Positions 53,490 to 63,047 of a stretch of DNA of 64,000 nucleotides are shown here, one piece after another. The position numbers and the translations under genes are program-made. Positions within the stretch are counted from its first letter, which is position 1; each line of letters begins with the position of its first letter. The stretch is taken from contig NZ_CP031012.1 of the NCBI RefSeq assembly GCF_009497775.1, positions 3,809,235-3,873,234 on the forward strand, read 5' to 3'. This stretch comes from Alcaligenes faecalis. Its GTDB lineage: Bacteria; Pseudomonadota; Gammaproteobacteria; Burkholderiales; Burkholderiaceae_B. The notes under the pieces are model-generated. The model was not told where the DNA came from. It saw only the letters and a list, made by a program, of their open reading frames with translations, and did not search any database.

Positions 53490-53501
53490 CTACGCCAACC
53501 C

Positions 53502-54452
53502 TTACAGGTTCACCGGTGTCACAAGCCCCCCTTCCGTGACGAAGCGCTCGACATTCCTCAGCACCAGTTCACACATGGCGGCTCGGGTTTCGCGGGTTGC
53601 GCTGCCTACATGGGGCAACACTACGACTCGCTCGTTGCTCAGCAACTCGTCGGGCACTTCGGGTTCGTTCTCGAACACATCCAGCCCGGCGCCGCCCAAT
53701 TGGCCGTTTTCAAGCGCGGCGACCAATGCTTTTTCATCCACGACAGAGCCGCGGGCGACGTTGATGAGATAACCGTTGGGCCCAAGCGCTTTCAAGACCT
53801 CGGCAGACACCAGATGGTAGGTTTCCGGGCTGCCGGGGCAAGCCACGATGAGGAAATCGCACCACTGCGCCAAAGCCAGCAGCGAAGGCTCGTGCTGCCA
53901 AGGCAGCTCGGGTTTCGCGCTACGTGTGTGATAGCGGATCTCCATATCAAAGCCGATCGCACGACGTGCAATGACCTGGCCGACCCGACCCATACCCAGC
54001 ATACCCAGGCGCTTGCCACTGACCCGAGTGCTTGGCATGGTAGGGCCGACACGCGGCCAGTCACCACGCCTAACATGGCGGTCGGAAGCAGAGATGCCCC
54101 GCACCGTATCTATCAGCAGACCCATGGCCAAGTCGGCCACACAGTCATTCAGAACGTCCGGAGTATTGCTCAGCATCACCCCACGCGCACGAACTGCATC
54201 CAGGTCGATAGCATCGTAGCCAACGCCCAGACTACAAATCGCTTTCAGGTTTGGCAGTGCATCAATCAACGCCTTGTCTGCACCCTGCGTTCCTGTGGTG
54301 ATCAGCACCGTGAATTCAGCCCCGTGTTCACGCAAGAACGCTGCTTGGTCAGGCGCATCACTCAGGGTTTCGACGTGACACAAGGCAGGCAGTTTGCCCG
54401 CCAGCGGTGGCGGCAAGGGGCAGGCTTGGAGAATCTTCTGGTTCATGGTCAT
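53502..54452 (-). CDS. D-2-hydroxyacid dehydrogenase (glyoxylate/hydroxypyruvate reductase type)
   Basis: This NAD(P)-dependent enzyme of 316 residues interconverts a 2-oxoacid and a D-2-hydroxyacid. The nucleotide loop is LGMLGMGRVGQVIARR. The catalytic arginine lies in NVARGSVVDEKALVAAL, the glutamate in DVFENEPEVPDEL and the histidine in VVLPHVGSATRETRAAM. It overlaps the NIPSNAP gene by one base (TAATG), and a second ATG two codons on is also possible. In this cluster reduction of hydroxypyruvate or glyoxylate to D-glycerate or glycolate is a fair guess. Confidence 0.92.
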   Translation of the reverse strand: MTMNQKILQACPLPPPLAGKLPALCHVETLSDAPDQAAFLREHGAEFTVLITTGTQGADKALIDALPNLKAICSLGVGYDAIDLDAVRARGVMLSNTPDVLNDCVADLAMGLLIDTVRGISASDRHVRRGDWPRVGPTMPSTRVSGKRLGMLGMGRVGQVIARRAIGFDMEIRYHTRSAKPELPWQHEPSLLALAQWCDFLIVACPGSPETYHLVSAEVLKALGPNGYLINVARGSVVDEKALVAALENGQLGGAGLDVFENEPEVPDELLSNERVVVLPHVGSATRETRAAMCELVLRNVERFVTEGGLVTPVNL

Positions 54453-54778
54453 TATTCGCTCGTAAAGACGTCGAAATCGACTTGTTTCAGCAGTGCATTG
54501 CTCTGGCGTATGACATGGCCGGCAGCAGAGGCTTTGCGGCGGTAGGCCAACCAGCGAGGGTCAGCTTCCAGCGCGTTACGACGGGCTTCTCGGTCGGCCA
54601 TATCTTCGTATGCCCACAGATGGACCACCTGATTCAGCTCGCCCACTTCCGTGGTGTAGTAGCCGTGGCAAGCGCCCAGATGCTCGATCTGTACGGCACG
54701 CCCTTCCGTCGCATACAGGGACAGGAAATCGCGCAGCAGGCCGGTGGGGATGGTATAGGTTCTTTGGTCGATAATCAT
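54452..54778 (-). CDS. NIPSNAP family protein
   Basis: This 108-residue protein has a NIPSNAP ferredoxin-like domain (IIDQRTYTIPTGLLRDFLSLY; GELNQVVHLWAYEDMADREARRNAL). Such dimeric alpha-beta barrel proteins are common in catabolic operons but have no settled biochemical role. It starts 15 bases after dctM and overlaps the dehydrogenase gene by one base, so it belongs to the same transcript. Confidence 0.9.
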   Translation of the reverse strand: MIIDQRTYTIPTGLLRDFLSLYATEGRAVQIEHLGACHGYYTTEVGELNQVVHLWAYEDMADREARRNALEADPRWLAYRRKASAAGHVIRQSNALLKQVDFDVFTSE

Positions 54779-54793
54779 GTTGCGAATCCGTTT

Positions 54794-56086
54794 TTATCCA
54801 AGGTATTTGGGCAAGAGCAGCGAGATGACCGGGAAGGCCAAAAGCACGGCCAGGCGGAAAACGTCGGCTACCACGAAGGGAATCACACCCCGATACAGCG
54901 TGCTCATCTTCACGTCGGGCAGCAGGCTTTTCAGAACCATCACGTTCATGCCCACGGGCGGAGTGATGAAGCTGATTTCAGTGACCACCACCACAATGAT
55001 GCCGAACCAGATCAGGTCAAAGCCCAGGTGCTGCACCAGCGGGTAGAAAATGGGCACGGTCAGCAAGACCATGGACATGCTTTCCAGCACACTGCCCAGT
55101 ACGATGTAAATCGCGCAAATCAGCAGGATCACCACGATCGGGCTCATGTCGAACTGCTGCACCCAATCCTGCAAGTCGCCAGGCATGGAGGTGAAGTTGA
55201 TGAAGCTGGAAAACAGCAAGGCACCAATCAGCACCATGAACAGCATACCCGTGGTACGAGCCGACTCAACCAACACGTTGGAGAGGATTTGCCAGTTCAG
55301 CCGCCCACGCAGCAACGCGAACAGGAAGGCACCACAAGCACCAATCCCAGCGGCCTCGGTGGAACTGAAGATCCCGCCGTAAATACCGCCCATGACGATG
55401 ATGAACAGCACCAACACACCCCAGACATCACGCAATGCGCGCAAACGCTCTTTCCAGCTCATGCGCTCGCCGGGAGGGCCCGCATTGGGGTCGCGCCAGA
55501 TCGTCCAGCGCACCGCCAGAAGGTAGAAAACAATAGCCAGCAAGCCCGGTAAAATACCGGCGGCAAACATCTTGCCTATGCTTTGTTCGGTCAGGATGGC
55601 ATAGACCACCATGACAATAGAAGGCGGAATCAGAATGCCCAGCGTGCCACCGGCAGCGATGGAACCGGAAGCCAGCGCACGGCTATAGCCCAGTCTGCGC
55701 ATTTCCGGATACGCCACCTTGGACATGGTGGCCGCTGTTGCCAGACTGGAGCCACATACCGCACCAAAACCACCACAGGCCACCACTGTAGACATGGCCA
55801 AGCCACCTTTACGATGCCCCAGGAAGGCATACGCAGCGGCATAGAGTTCTTTGGACAACTTGGCTTGCGTAATGAAGTTACCCATCAAAATGAACAGCGG
55901 CAGCACAGACAGCAAATACTGAAAACCACTTTCACGTACCACTGCGCCGGTCATGGCGTAGGCAGAAGGCCAATTGCGCATGATGCCCACGCCAATAAAG
56001 CCCACCAGGGCCATGGAAAACGCCACCGGCACCCGCAGGAAGATCAAGAGGAGCATGGCTGCAAAGCCAATCAGTGCTTCAGTCAT
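54794..56086 (-). CDS. dctM: TRAP transporter large permease (DctM)
   Basis: DctM is the ion-coupled membrane subunit of a tripartite ATP-independent periplasmic importer. The 430 residues have about 12 helices, with the family segments GGTLGILIPPSIVMVVYAILTEQSIGKMFAAGILPG and FTSMPGDLQDWV. It overlaps dctQ by eight bases. The substrate is set by the DctP protein and by the neighbouring sugar-acid enzymes. Confidence 0.95.
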   Translation of the reverse strand: MTEALIGFAAMLLLIFLRVPVAFSMALVGFIGVGIMRNWPSAYAMTGAVVRESGFQYLLSVLPLFILMGNFITQAKLSKELYAAAYAFLGHRKGGLAMSTVVACGGFGAVCGSSLATAATMSKVAYPEMRRLGYSRALASGSIAAGGTLGILIPPSIVMVVYAILTEQSIGKMFAAGILPGLLAIVFYLLAVRWTIWRDPNAGPPGERMSWKERLRALRDVWGVLVLFIIVMGGIYGGIFSSTEAAGIGACGAFLFALLRGRLNWQILSNVLVESARTTGMLFMVLIGALLFSSFINFTSMPGDLQDWVQQFDMSPIVVILLICAIYIVLGSVLESMSMVLLTVPIFYPLVQHLGFDLIWFGIIVVVVTEISFITPPVGMNVMVLKSLLPDVKMSTLYRGVIPFVVADVFRLAVLLAFPVISLLLPKYLG

Positions 56087-56582
56087 TCTGTGCCTCTTCT
56101 TCCAGATGGGCCGTGTCTGCGTTCAGGTCTCGACGAAGCTGAGCCAGCTCCACGATAGTGTTGACGAACAGCATGATGCTCATGAAATAAACAACCGGGG
56201 CCAGTGGCAGCCCCAGCAAGGTGGTCTGATCAGCGTACTCGGCCGCCGACTCGGCTTGTGTCCAGCTGACCATCGCCAGCAAGGCGCTGATTCCGGCGGC
56301 CAGCAAATGGCTGGCAACATGGACCACACGGGTGCCCTTCTCCCCTCCCGGAATGGGCACCAGATCCACCACCACGTGTTCGCGTTCCATCGTGGCAAAC
56401 ACGATGCCGCAGAAAATCACACCCACCATCAGTACTTCGGTCAGCTCTACCGCCCCCATGACCGATACGTTGAAAATGTAGCGCCCTAATACATCAGCCA
56501 AAGTCAGCAAGGCCAGCGCGACCATGCATAACTCAGTCAGACGTCGAAGACCCGCTCTTAATAAAGAGAGAATGGAGTTCAT
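56079..56582 (-). CDS. dctQ: TRAP transporter small permease (DctQ)
   Basis: DctQ is the four-helix small membrane subunit that pairs with DctM. The 167 residues carry the family stretch DVLGRYIFNVSVMGAVELTEVLMVGVIFCGIVFA and MEREHVVVDLVP. It lies 68 bases after dctP and overlaps dctM by eight bases. Confidence 0.94.
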   Translation of the reverse strand: MNSILSLLRAGLRRLTELCMVALALLTLADVLGRYIFNVSVMGAVELTEVLMVGVIFCGIVFATMEREHVVVDLVPIPGGEKGTRVVHVASHLLAAGISALLAMVSWTQAESAAEYADQTTLLGLPLAPVVYFMSIMLFVNTIVELAQLRRDLNADTAHLEEEAQND

Positions 56583-56650
56583 GCTTTGTAGCTCCGGGAC
56601 TGCTGGCGCACGAGGCGCACAGCAGGTTCAAGACAGTCTGCGTGTGCTGA

Positions 56651-57691
56651 TCAGTTGGCGCTTTCCCGCTGCTTCAGGTCGGCACGGAACTCGGCCAGCA
56701 CAGCAGGCCCGTCTATGCCCTTGGCCTTGGCGGCATCCAGCCATGCCTGCTCGAAGGACGCTGTGCGCTCTTTGACGGCGGCAATCAGCTCATCGCTGGC
56801 AGGATGAAATTGCACCTTGTGCTCTTCCAGAATCTTCATGGCGGCTACGTCCGCGTCACCCCAGGCCTTGCCGCCCATGCGGGCAATATGCTCACCGGAC
56901 AGGCTCATCAGGATCTCGCGGTCCTTTTCAGACAGCCGGTCAAAGGCGCTCGGGTTCATGATGATGCCGTGCAGATCGGCATAGAGGCCACCGGGGAAAA
57001 CCGTGGCGTGCTTGACCACTGTATCCAGGCGGAAGGAAGCAACGGACTCGGGCGGGAACAGCACGCCATCCACCACGCCGGTGCTCAACAGCTCGTACGA
57101 TTCGGAAGCCGGTTTCACAACCGCGTTCACCTTCAGCGCCTTGGACAGATCAGCCTGCATGCCACCACCAATGCGCAGCTTCAGGCCCTCGAAGTCGGCA
57201 ATGTTCTGCACTTGCTTCTCGGTTGTGTAGACACTGCCTGGGCCGTGGCCATACAAGCCAAGCAATTTGATGCCGCGATGCTCTTTGGCATCTTGCAGGT
57301 ACTTGCTGTAGATGTCCCAGGCCGCCAGCGAGGTGGACTCGGCGCTATTGCCCGAGAACGGCAGCATGGCAAATTTCATCAAATCGAAATTGCCGGGGTA
57401 ATAGGAGTAGGAAATAAAGGCCAGATCCACAATGCCATTGCGCACCGCATCCAGGTGCCCAACCGGGTTGGTCACGGCCTTGGTCAGGAAGTTGATCTTG
57501 ACGCGCCCTTCAGTGGCCTGCTCCACCTCTTTGGCCCAGGGCTTCATGAAGTTCGCCACCAGAACATGCGTTTGCGGAATCCAGGCAGAAAAAGTCAGCT
57601 CCACAGGCTTGTCCGCTTTTGCGGGACCAGCGGCCACTGCCAGGCTGGTTAAGGCCATACCCAACAGGCGAGAAATCCATCGGTTCTTCAT
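56651..57691 (-). CDS. dctP: TRAP transporter substrate-binding protein (DctP)
   Basis: DctP binds the organic acid in the periplasm. The 346-residue protein has a signal peptide (about 1-26, ending in GPAKA). The DctP fold is marked by KPWAKEVEQATEGRVKINFL, EGLKLRIGGGMQADLSKALKVNAV with the carboxylate-binding arginine, and DGVLFPPESVASFRL. It resembles the solute-binding proteins of small hydroxyacids, but the ligand cannot be read from the sequence. Confidence 0.94.
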   Translation of the reverse strand: MKNRWISRLLGMALTSLAVAAGPAKADKPVELTFSAWIPQTHVLVANFMKPWAKEVEQATEGRVKINFLTKAVTNPVGHLDAVRNGIVDLAFISYSYYPGNFDLMKFAMLPFSGNSAESTSLAAWDIYSKYLQDAKEHRGIKLLGLYGHGPGSVYTTEKQVQNIADFEGLKLRIGGGMQADLSKALKVNAVVKPASESYELLSTGVVDGVLFPPESVASFRLDTVVKHATVFPGGLYADLHGIIMNPSAFDRLSEKDREILMSLSGEHIARMGGKAWGDADVAAMKILEEHKVQFHPASDELIAAVKERTASFEQAWLDAAKAKGIDGPAVLAEFRADLKQRESAN

Positions 57692-57743
57692 GGGGAAATC
57701 CTTTTTGGTGGTAGATCGTTATAGGTATAGTTAGCCAGGCCCG

Positions 57744-58691
57744 TCAGGAGACAAGGGCCTGCTCAATCAAGGTTTTGGCATCGCCGTCATGATGCATGCC
57801 CAGCTGCGTGGCGATTGCCGTTGTCAAAGGCGGCCACTGGGCAAACTGCTGGTCAAACTGAGGGTTGGACTGAAAGCTCAATCCCGCATCGGCCCCCCGG
57901 CCATAGCGGGTTTTGGCAGCCTGTACCAGCTCTGCCACCTGAAGACGCTGGGCGGGAAGATTCCACACCCGACCAGCAGGCAAGCGAGCCGCTTCCAGGC
58001 TCGCTGTTGTCAGAAGGTGCCGCACACAGGCGGGCAAGGAAAGCAGCCAGATCCACCCTTGCGGGCCGATGGGGCACTCGTAGGTGCTGCCCGCAGCCAA
58101 GGCATGGATCAAAGAACTGGCAAAGGAAGACAGCGCCGTTTCGGCGGTCATGGGTCTGGCGACCACGGTAGGCAAGCGAACCGAGCGGCCATCCAGAAAA
58201 CCCCGGCGGCTGTAATCGGCCAGCAGCAGTTCCACCATCCGCTTCTGCGTTCCATAACTTAAAGTAGGTGCGACGGGCGTGTCGTCGTCCACCTGCTGGG
58301 GTAGGGGCGTCCCAAAGACGCCGATACTGCTGGCATACACCACAACGGGGCACTGTCCTTGCTGTCGCAGATGCTCAAACAAGCCTATGGTGCCGTCTAT
58401 ATTGACGCGCAAACCCAGTGCGAAATTCTCCTCAGCCAGCCGACTGGTCACCGATGCCAGATGAAAAACCGTATCGGGTGCTGGCGACAACACTGCTTCC
58501 AGCACGGTTTTATCGGCCAGGTCACCACTAATGCAGCGCAGGCCAGGCACGTGGTGATGGCTTTGCTCTTCAAAGGCCAGATCAGTCAGCGTCAGGCTTT
58601 GAATCTCGTTGGCTTCAAGCAGTTTGGCCACCGCACGGGCAAGCGCTTGGCCGATGTAGCCGTTGGCGCCGGTAATCAAGACATGCTTCAT
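57744..58691 (-). CDS. denD: NAD-dependent sugar-acid dehydrogenase, D-erythronate dehydrogenase (DenD)-like
   Basis: This 315-residue short-chain dehydrogenase of the extended epimerase type has the NAD loop TGANGYIGQALAR and the catalytic YGTQK. The segments VVVYASSIGVFGTPLP and LLADYSRRGFLDGRSVRLPTVVARP are close to DenD, which oxidises D-erythronate at C2 to 2-oxo-tetronate. The isomerase gene four bases upstream fits this reading. The symbol is given by resemblance and context; close paralogues act on other tetronates. Confidence 0.82.
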   Translation of the reverse strand: MKHVLITGANGYIGQALARAVAKLLEANEIQSLTLTDLAFEEQSHHHVPGLRCISGDLADKTVLEAVLSPAPDTVFHLASVTSRLAEENFALGLRVNIDGTIGLFEHLRQQGQCPVVVYASSIGVFGTPLPQQVDDDTPVAPTLSYGTQKRMVELLLADYSRRGFLDGRSVRLPTVVARPMTAETALSSFASSLIHALAAGSTYECPIGPQGWIWLLSLPACVRHLLTTASLEAARLPAGRVWNLPAQRLQVAELVQAAKTRYGRGADAGLSFQSNPQFDQQFAQWPPLTTAIATQLGMHHDGDAKTLIEQALVS

Positions 58692-58694
58692 GGC

Positions 58695-59525
58695 TTATCT
58701 CCCAGCAGCCTGCGTGCAAGCAGCATCACGGCGACGTGGCGCAGCCAGCACACCGCGATCCCGCAAAGGCTGACACCAGGCCAAACCTTCTGATGGCAGT
58801 CCGCGAGGCTGATACTCGCAGCCCAGCCAGCTGTCGTAAGCCAGGGCGGGCAAGGCCGCCACGCCTGCCAGCAAATCATGTTGTGCAAGATCCGGCTCGT
58901 AGCGCCCATCGGCACCCGCGATCTGCACATAGCCGATCCACGGCGCACAGGCCGCCACACTGGAAGGGACGTCCAGGCTTTCTTTGACGCAGTGGTAGTA
59001 GTCAAACTGCAGACGCAGGCGCGGGGAATTGAAGTGCTGGAGCACCTCAATCACCTGCTCGGGCAGATAGTAGAAATACCCGGCCATATCGCTGCGGTTG
59101 AGCGCTTCCAGCGTCAGCACCAGGTCATCCGCTTCAGCCAAGGCCAAAGCCTGTTCCAGATTGCCGAGCAGTGCGGCCCGACAGTCTTCCTGCGCGAAGG
59201 GGCTGACATCCCCCGCCATCACATGGATACGGCGGCAGCCGGTAACCTGTGCCACAGCACGGGCGCGATCAAAAGCTTCCTGGAACTGGGCCTGTGCGCC
59301 GGGAATGGCCGCCCAGCCCAATCTGCCCTGCCCCTCGCCTATAGGTGTATTGATCAGCGTCAGCTCCAGCTTGGCGGCTTGCAGCTGACTGGCATACCAG
59401 GCGGGAGAATAGTCATAGGGCAGCAAAATCTCGACGCCCTGAAAGCCATCGGCCGCCGCAGCCTCAAAGCGTTCGCTCCAGTCCATATGCCGATACAACC
59501 AGCTGAGATTAGCGGATAGTTGCAT
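58695..59525 (-). CDS. 2-oxo-tetronate or hydroxypyruvate isomerase (OtnI/Hyi family)
   Basis: This TIM-barrel isomerase of 276 residues is of the Hyi/OtnI family. It moves the keto group of 2-oxo-tetronate or interconverts hydroxypyruvate and tartronate semialdehyde. Metal-site segments are VLTLEALNRSDMAGYFY, LRLQFDYYHCVK and YVQIAGADGRYEPD. The start at 59525 gives MQLSANLSWLYRHMDW, the typical N-terminus; the frame is open to 59705 but overlaps the previous gene. The C-terminal RRRDAACTQAAGR tail is unusual. It lies 13 bases after the dehydrogenase gene. Confidence 0.87.
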   Translation of the reverse strand: MQLSANLSWLYRHMDWSERFEAAAADGFQGVEILLPYDYSPAWYASQLQAAKLELTLINTPIGEGQGRLGWAAIPGAQAQFQEAFDRARAVAQVTGCRRIHVMAGDVSPFAQEDCRAALLGNLEQALALAEADDLVLTLEALNRSDMAGYFYYLPEQVIEVLQHFNSPRLRLQFDYYHCVKESLDVPSSVAACAPWIGYVQIAGADGRYEPDLAQHDLLAGVAALPALAYDSWLGCEYQPRGLPSEGLAWCQPLRDRGVLAAPRRRDAACTQAAGR

Positions 59526-59538
59526 GGGGCCGCCTGTC

Positions 59539-60435
59539 TTACGCGTTGATCTGACGAAGGAAGGCGTCACGCTGCTCGGGCAAAACAACGCTGACCAAAG
59601 CAGACACTTCGGCCTGACCCAGACCCATGGCGCTTGCCACGCGCAACATTTGCTGCACGCTGGCCGCAACCGGCATAGGCGCACCGCTTTGTTGAGCATT
59701 GGCAATCAAGGTGTCGATATCCTTGAGCATGGTCGAGAGCGCACCAATGCTTTTTGCCTGGGCCTCTATCATGCGCGGGGCGAAGATCTGCAAGGGCTTG
59801 GAGTCCGCCCATCCACCCGCCAGCGCAGGCGCCAGCTTGTCCACATTGATGTTATTGCGCTGGGCAAAGCCAATGGCTTCAGCCAATGCCGCAATTGAGG
59901 TTGCCACGATGGCCTGGTTGCACAGCTTGGTTGCCTGCCCGGTCCCGGAAGGCCCCATATGGGTGATATTGCCGGCGTAGGCGCGCATGGCGGCCTCGGC
60001 TTCGGGCATATGGGTTTCGCTACCGCCTGTCATGATGGCCAGCGTACCGGCCTCCACGCCGGGAATGCCGCCGGACACCGGAGCGTCAATCCAGTCAGCG
60101 CCGCAGCTTTCCGCCAAACGAGCGGCCAGCTTGCGTGTGGCCTCGGGGTCGATACTGGAGTGATCCACCAGCCATTTGAGGCCCGCTGCCTGAGCAATAC
60201 CGTCCGCGCCAAATACCACGGCCTCGGCAGCCTTGGCATCAAACAGGCATAACAAAACGCCGTCAGCGCCTTCAGCCGCTTCGCGTGGAGTGCTTACGAC
60301 CTGCGCACCCAGCGCCGCCAGCGGCTCGGCCTTTTCTCTGGAACGGTTCCAGACTTTGACCTCGTGACCCGCTTTCAGCAGGCGCTGCACCATGGCAGCC
60401 CCCATCAATCCCAAACCGCAAAAACCGAGTTTCAT
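59539..60435 (-). CDS. 3-hydroxyisobutyrate-dehydrogenase-family oxidoreductase (LtnD/GarR-like)
   Basis: This 298-residue beta-hydroxyacid dehydrogenase has the Rossmann loop GFCGLGLMGAAM, substrate-binding DAPVSGGIPGVEAGTLAIMTGG and the catalytic lysine in GTGQATKLCNQ. The family includes L-threonate dehydrogenase (LtnD) and tartronate-semialdehyde reductase (GarR); both fit this operon. The start at 60435 lies one base past the dehydratase stop; the frame is open to 60477. Its C-terminus is regular. Confidence 0.88.
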   Translation of the reverse strand: MKLGFCGLGLMGAAMVQRLLKAGHEVKVWNRSREKAEPLAALGAQVVSTPREAAEGADGVLLCLFDAKAAEAVVFGADGIAQAAGLKWLVDHSSIDPEATRKLAARLAESCGADWIDAPVSGGIPGVEAGTLAIMTGGSETHMPEAEAAMRAYAGNITHMGPSGTGQATKLCNQAIVATSIAALAEAIGFAQRNNINVDKLAPALAGGWADSKPLQIFAPRMIEAQAKSIGALSTMLKDIDTLIANAQQSGAPMPVAASVQQMLRVASAMGLGQAEVSALVSVVLPEQRDAFLRQINA

Positions 60436-60436
60436 C

Positions 60437-62149
60437 TTATACGTCCTCAAGCTGTTCTTGCGGCCACTCGGCAGCACCCGAATGGGTCACAGCCCCTTCA
60501 TTGGTCGGTCCAACCAGGCGTGCGTATTTCTCCAACGCACCAGCCAAACGGTCTCGTATGTAGGGTTTCCATTGCGCCCGGCGTACGGCCAGTTCCTCAT
60601 CGGACACATGCAGCTGCATGCTGCTTTGGGTAGCGTCGATGGTGATACGGTCGCCATCGCGCACCAAACCGATGTTCCCACCGGCAGCGGCTTCAGGGCT
60701 GGCATAACCGATACACATGCCACGTGTCGCACCGGAGAAACGGCCATCGGTGAGCAGTGCCACTTTTTCGCCATTGCCATGACCATAAATGGCGGCAGTG
60801 ACACTTAGCATCTCGCGCATACCGGGTCCGCCTTTAGGGCCTTCGTTACGGATAATCAGTACGTCGCCAGCCTCATAGGCCTGCTTGGATACCACCGCCA
60901 TACAGTCTTCTTCGGTTTCAAAAACGCGTGCGCGCCCGTCAAATACCAGAGACTTCAAGCCAGCAATTTTCAGCAAGGCGCCATCAGGGCACAGATTGCC
61001 CTTGAGTACGACCAGACCACCCGATGCATGAATAGGCTGATCGCTGCTGCGCACGATACGACCATCCACATCGGGGAAGCGCTCCAGAGCCTCGGCCAAG
61101 GTTTCGCCGGTAATAGTCAGCACATCGCCATGCAGGTGGCCGCTTTTCAAGAGGGCCTTAAGCACGACGGGCACCCCGCCGATCACGTCCAGGTCACGTG
61201 CCAGATAACGGCCACCGGGCTGCAAGTCGGCAATCAATGGCGTGCGGTTGAATACCTCGGCCATATCGTCCGTGGTGAAACGAATACCGACTTCGTGCGC
61301 AATGGCGGGAATATGCAAGGCCACGTTGGTCGATCCGCCAGTCGCGGCGACAGCAGCAGTGGCATTCTCCAGGCTCTTGCGAGTGATGAGATCACGCGGC
61401 AAAGGACCACCGTTTTCCAGAATCTCCATCACACGGCGACCGGCGCGACGAGCCAGCGCGTGTCGTTGGCTGTAGACCGCCGGAGTGGTCGAGGAACCCA
61501 GAAAAGACAGGCCCAGGGCCTCTGCCACCATACCCATGGTGTTGGCCGTGAACTGACCCGGACAGGAGCCCACGGTCATGGCACAGGTGCGCTCAATGCC
61601 GTGCAGTTGCTCCAGAGAAATCGAGCCAGTCTGGTAGCGGCCCACCCCTTCAATAGCAGTCAGCACCGTGTTTTCAGTGCCATCGGGCGAGTAGCCCGGC
61701 AACATGGAACCACCGTAAATGAAAACCGAAGGGACGTTGAGTCGCGCCATGGCCATCAAGGTGCCGGGCAGTGTCTTGTCGCAGCCGCCCAAACCGACCA
61801 GAGCGTCATAGGCATGACCACGCACGGCTATTTCCATGCTGTCGGCAATCATCTCGCGCGAGACCAGGCTCATGCGCATGCCAGCGTGGTTCATGGAGGT
61901 GCCATCGGACACGGAAATCGTGTTCATCATGACGGGTACGCCACCACCCTGGGCGACACCCAGGCGCACGCTGTCTGCCTGCGGGCCCAGCGATTTGGAA
62001 CAGGGCGTGTTGTCTCCGGCGGTTCCAATGATGGCGACCATCGAGCGGTCCAGATCATCATCGTCCAGGCCTGTTGCACGCAGAAAGGCTCGGTGTGGGG
62101 TGCGAGTCACGCCCTCGGTCACTGCTTTTGATCTATGTTTTTTTAGCAT
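60437..62149 (-). CDS. IlvD/Edd family dehydratase (sugar-acid type)
   Basis: This 570-residue dehydratase of the IlvD/EDD family removes water from a 2,3-dihydroxyacid with an iron-sulfur cluster. Cluster cysteines are C50 ([10 protein letters not shown]), C123 ([11 protein letters not shown]) and C196 ([13 protein letters not shown]). The catalytic-site [25 protein letters not shown] and the [21 protein letters not shown] segment are present. It is the first enzyme gene after the GntR regulator. The context points to a sugar acid such as threonate, erythronate or a pentonate, not to branched-chain amino acid synthesis. Confidence 0.9.
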   Translation of the reverse strand: MLKKHRSKAVTEGVTRTPHRAFLRATGLDDDDLDRSMVAIIGTAGDNTPCSKSLGPQADSVRLGVAQGGGVPVMMNTISVSDGTSMNHAGMRMSLVSREMIADSMEIAVRGHAYDALVGLGGCDKTLPGTLMAMARLNVPSVFIYGGSMLPGYSPDGTENTVLTAIEGVGRYQTGSISLEQLHGIERTCAMTVGSCPGQFTANTMGMVAEALGLSFLGSSTTPAVYSQRHALARRAGRRVMEILENGGPLPRDLITRKSLENATAAVAATGGSTNVALHIPAIAHEVGIRFTTDDMAEVFNRTPLIADLQPGGRYLARDLDVIGGVPVVLKALLKSGHLHGDVLTITGETLAEALERFPDVDGRIVRSSDQPIHASGGLVVLKGNLCPDGALLKIAGLKSLVFDGRARVFETEEDCMAVVSKQAYEAGDVLIIRNEGPKGGPGMREMLSVTAAIYGHGNGEKVALLTDGRFSGATRGMCIGYASPEAAAGGNIGLVRDGDRITIDATQSSMQLHVSDEELAVRRAQWKPYIRDRLAGALEKYARLVGPTNEGAVTHSGAAEWPQEQLEDV

Positions 62150-62184
62150 GGTCTTTGGTGGTGATGAGTAGTTGAAAGATCGAT

Positions 62185-62877
62185 TTAATCGGCCAGATCC
62201 AGGCGGTCGAATATCCAGGAAACATCTTCCTGAATGTATTGGCGCGCCTCGGCAAACTTGCCCGCGCGCAGCGCTTTGACGGTGGATTCGTGCAGTTGAT
62301 CGGCGGAGTCTTCGTTGTGCAGTTGCTCACGGGTTTCACGCAAATACGCGCCCGACTGCAGCCACAGGCTCTCGATCATGGCGAGCATGACGGGAGACTG
62401 CGCGGCTCCGTAAATCGTGAAATGAAAGATCCGGTTTTTTTCCAGGCTGCTGGCCACGCCTTTGGGCGTGCGGCGCTCTTGTGTAATTTCTTGCGCCAGT
62501 TGTTCCAGCTGATCCAGCACGGACGAAGTAAGGAGAGGGCCTGCCCACTCGGTGACGGTGCCTTCGATCAACACGCGGGCGCGGCGAATATCGCTAAGGC
62601 AGGCTTTGGTGATCAAGGGAACACGGGTGGTGCCGTTAGGCAAAGGCTCCAGCCCTTGCTGCGCCACCAGACGGCGCAGTGCTTCGCGCACTGGCATGGT
62701 GCTGGTGCCCAGCGCATCGGCCAGGTACTGAATGCCAAGCACTTGGCCGGCACGGTACTCACCGTGCATCAGCTTGTTGCGTAGGGCTTGATAGACCGCT
62801 TCGTTGACGGATTGCCGAACGATGGGTTGAAAAGCTTCGAGCGGAGCGCTTGTGCTTGCAGCATCTGAATGTTTCAT
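62185..62877 (-). CDS. GntR-family regulator (FadR/FCD subfamily)
   Basis: This 230-residue repressor-type protein has an N-terminal winged helix (about residues 25-90: [52 protein letters not shown] as a continuous block) and a C-terminal FCD ligand domain ([38 protein letters not shown]). It lies 35 bases ahead of the dehydratase gene on the same strand and probably controls the catabolic operon and itself, with the sugar acid or an intermediate as ligand. Confidence 0.92.
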   Translation of the reverse strand: MKHSDAASTSAPLEAFQPIVRQSVNEAVYQALRNKLMHGEYRAGQVLGIQYLADALGTSTMPVREALRRLVAQQGLEPLPNGTTRVPLITKACLSDIRRARVLIEGTVTEWAGPLLTSSVLDQLEQLAQEITQERRTPKGVASSLEKNRIFHFTIYGAAQSPVMLAMIESLWLQSGAYLRETREQLHNEDSADQLHESTVKALRAGKFAEARQYIQEDVSWIFDRLDLAD

Positions 62878-63047
62878 TAAATTCCGTCACAAAGTGAATT
62901 CGAGCAAAGATTTGTGATTTTTGATCAATTCTAAGGACGGACTTCTACGACAACAAATCAGAGCTAACCCTTAGCCACCTAATTCGTGATGAAAAACGCG
63001 GCTGGCCTTGTGAGCGAGCCACGTCTCCGGTTTTGCAAGGCAGTCAA

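Noticed and set aside
59526..59705. N-terminal extension of the OtnI/Hyi-like isomerase
   Set aside because: The extra 60 residues overlap the coding end of the upstream dehydrogenase and are unlike the family, whose N-terminus matches the start at 59525.
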